Source: an uncultured Porphyromonadaceae bacterium
GTDB taxonomy: Bacteria; Bacteroidota; Bacteroidia; Bacteroidales; Muribaculaceae
Length of the DNA stretch: 5,935 bases
NCBI GenBank assembly: GCA_947178685.1
Contig: CAMWZE010000110.1
Coordinates: 1-5,935, forward strand
Direction of reading: 5' to 3'
The stretch's first letter is position 1. Every line of letters begins with the position of its first letter. Positions 5,745-5,935 of the stretch are shown one piece after another. The notes beneath the pieces were generated by a model. The model had not been told where the DNA came from. It ran no database searches and worked only from the letters and a program-made list of their open reading frames with translations. Both the position numbers and the translations under genes were made by a program.

Positions 5745-5935
5745 TTACAATTTGCTCACGTCATAAATGTCTGGAGCAAAACCACCTAACTGACATGGTA
5801 TAACCCTGAATTGACAGAGTGAGCACAACCTTTTCCCGTCTGTAAGAGTCGGCATCTGCCGTTTGTCCCATCTGCGGGTATTTTGGTTATATTCAAAATA
5901 TTCCGAAGAACCAACACGGTGCATCTCAATATGAC
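5745..5935 (-). CDS. Uncertain short minus-strand frame, possibly the 3' end of a gene
   Basis: A frame open at the right edge ends at TAA 5747-5745, giving at least 63 codons; the first internal ATG (5924-5922) would give 59 residues. The product has a polar aromatic start (SSEYFEYNQNTRRWDKRQ), then LCSLCQFRVIPC with three cysteines in a CxxC-x6-C pattern that could bind a metal, and no recognisable family. In its favour, the hairpin at 5622-5666 lies downstream and is fully paired in this direction. Against it, the frame is short, other frames here are also partly open, and base composition gives no clear coding signal. Apart from this I see nothing in 5677-5935. Confidence 0.25.
   Translation of the reverse strand, partial: HIEMHRVGSSEYFEYNQNTRRWDKRQMPTLTDGKRLCSLCQFRVIPCQLGGFAPDIYDVSKL

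Noticed and set aside
5583..5789. A 68-codon plus-strand frame from TTG after the carboxyltransferase gene
   Set aside because: It reads through both arms of the long hairpin and part of the tandem repeat, has a non-ATG start, and no recognisable features; hairpin function explains the sequence better.

Overview
The window reads as chromosomal DNA of a Bacteroidales bacterium, perhaps Muribaculaceae-like or Bacteroides-like. This is inferred from three things. Start codons lack clear Shine-Dalgarno sequences. Two perfect copies of the Bacteroidetes -7 promoter element TAnnTTTG lie in one divergent intergenic region. The gene families (short ECF sigma factor with a coupled companion gene, DUF3108 lipoprotein-like/exported protein, stand-alone carboxyltransferase-biotin carrier protein) also fit that order. 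No species can be named from the sequence alone.

Layout, left to right. Bases 1-745 hold the downstream end of a minus-strand regulatory operon. It consists of an ECF sigma factor (260-745) and, overlapping it by ATGA, the first 87 codons of a companion protein that runs off the left edge. Bases 746-1114 are gene-free but structured: a 165-bp imperfect palindrome (808-972) that looks like a MITE or structured-RNA element, then the terminator hairpin of the next gene. Bases 1115-1864 (minus) encode an exported DUF3108 protein. A compact minus-strand two-gene operon follows: an EamA/DMT-type permease (2502-3386) and then a YfcE-type metallophosphoesterase (2000-2491), separated by 10 bp.

Bases 3387-3514 are a divergent promoter region. 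A nearly perfect 20-bp palindrome (3441-3460) sits over the -33 zone of both promoters, so it is a good candidate for a shared operator. To its right, on the plus strand, is the largest gene (3515-5533): a biotin-dependent carboxyltransferase of the oxaloacetate decarboxylase alpha / pyruvate carboxylase subunit B family. It has a non-canonical active-site loop, an extra segment in the middle and an unusual tail of about 70 residues after the biotin domain. Downstream come a small hairpin, a 22-bp tandem duplication and a long hairpin. The long hairpin is a sequence relative of the terminator at 1053-1091, so the window holds two copies of a dispersed palindromic terminator. The last 190 bases hold at most a short, uncertain minus-strand frame.

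Functionally the window joins three mostly unrelated units: an extracytoplasmic signalling operon, a small envelope/transport cluster, and a central-carbon carboxylation gene. I saw no phage, CRISPR, tRNA, rRNA or complete insertion sequence. I do not see a clearly new multi-gene system. The most novel signals are non-coding (the 165-bp palindrome, the shared operator, the paired dispersed terminators) plus the unusual architecture of the carboxyltransferase.
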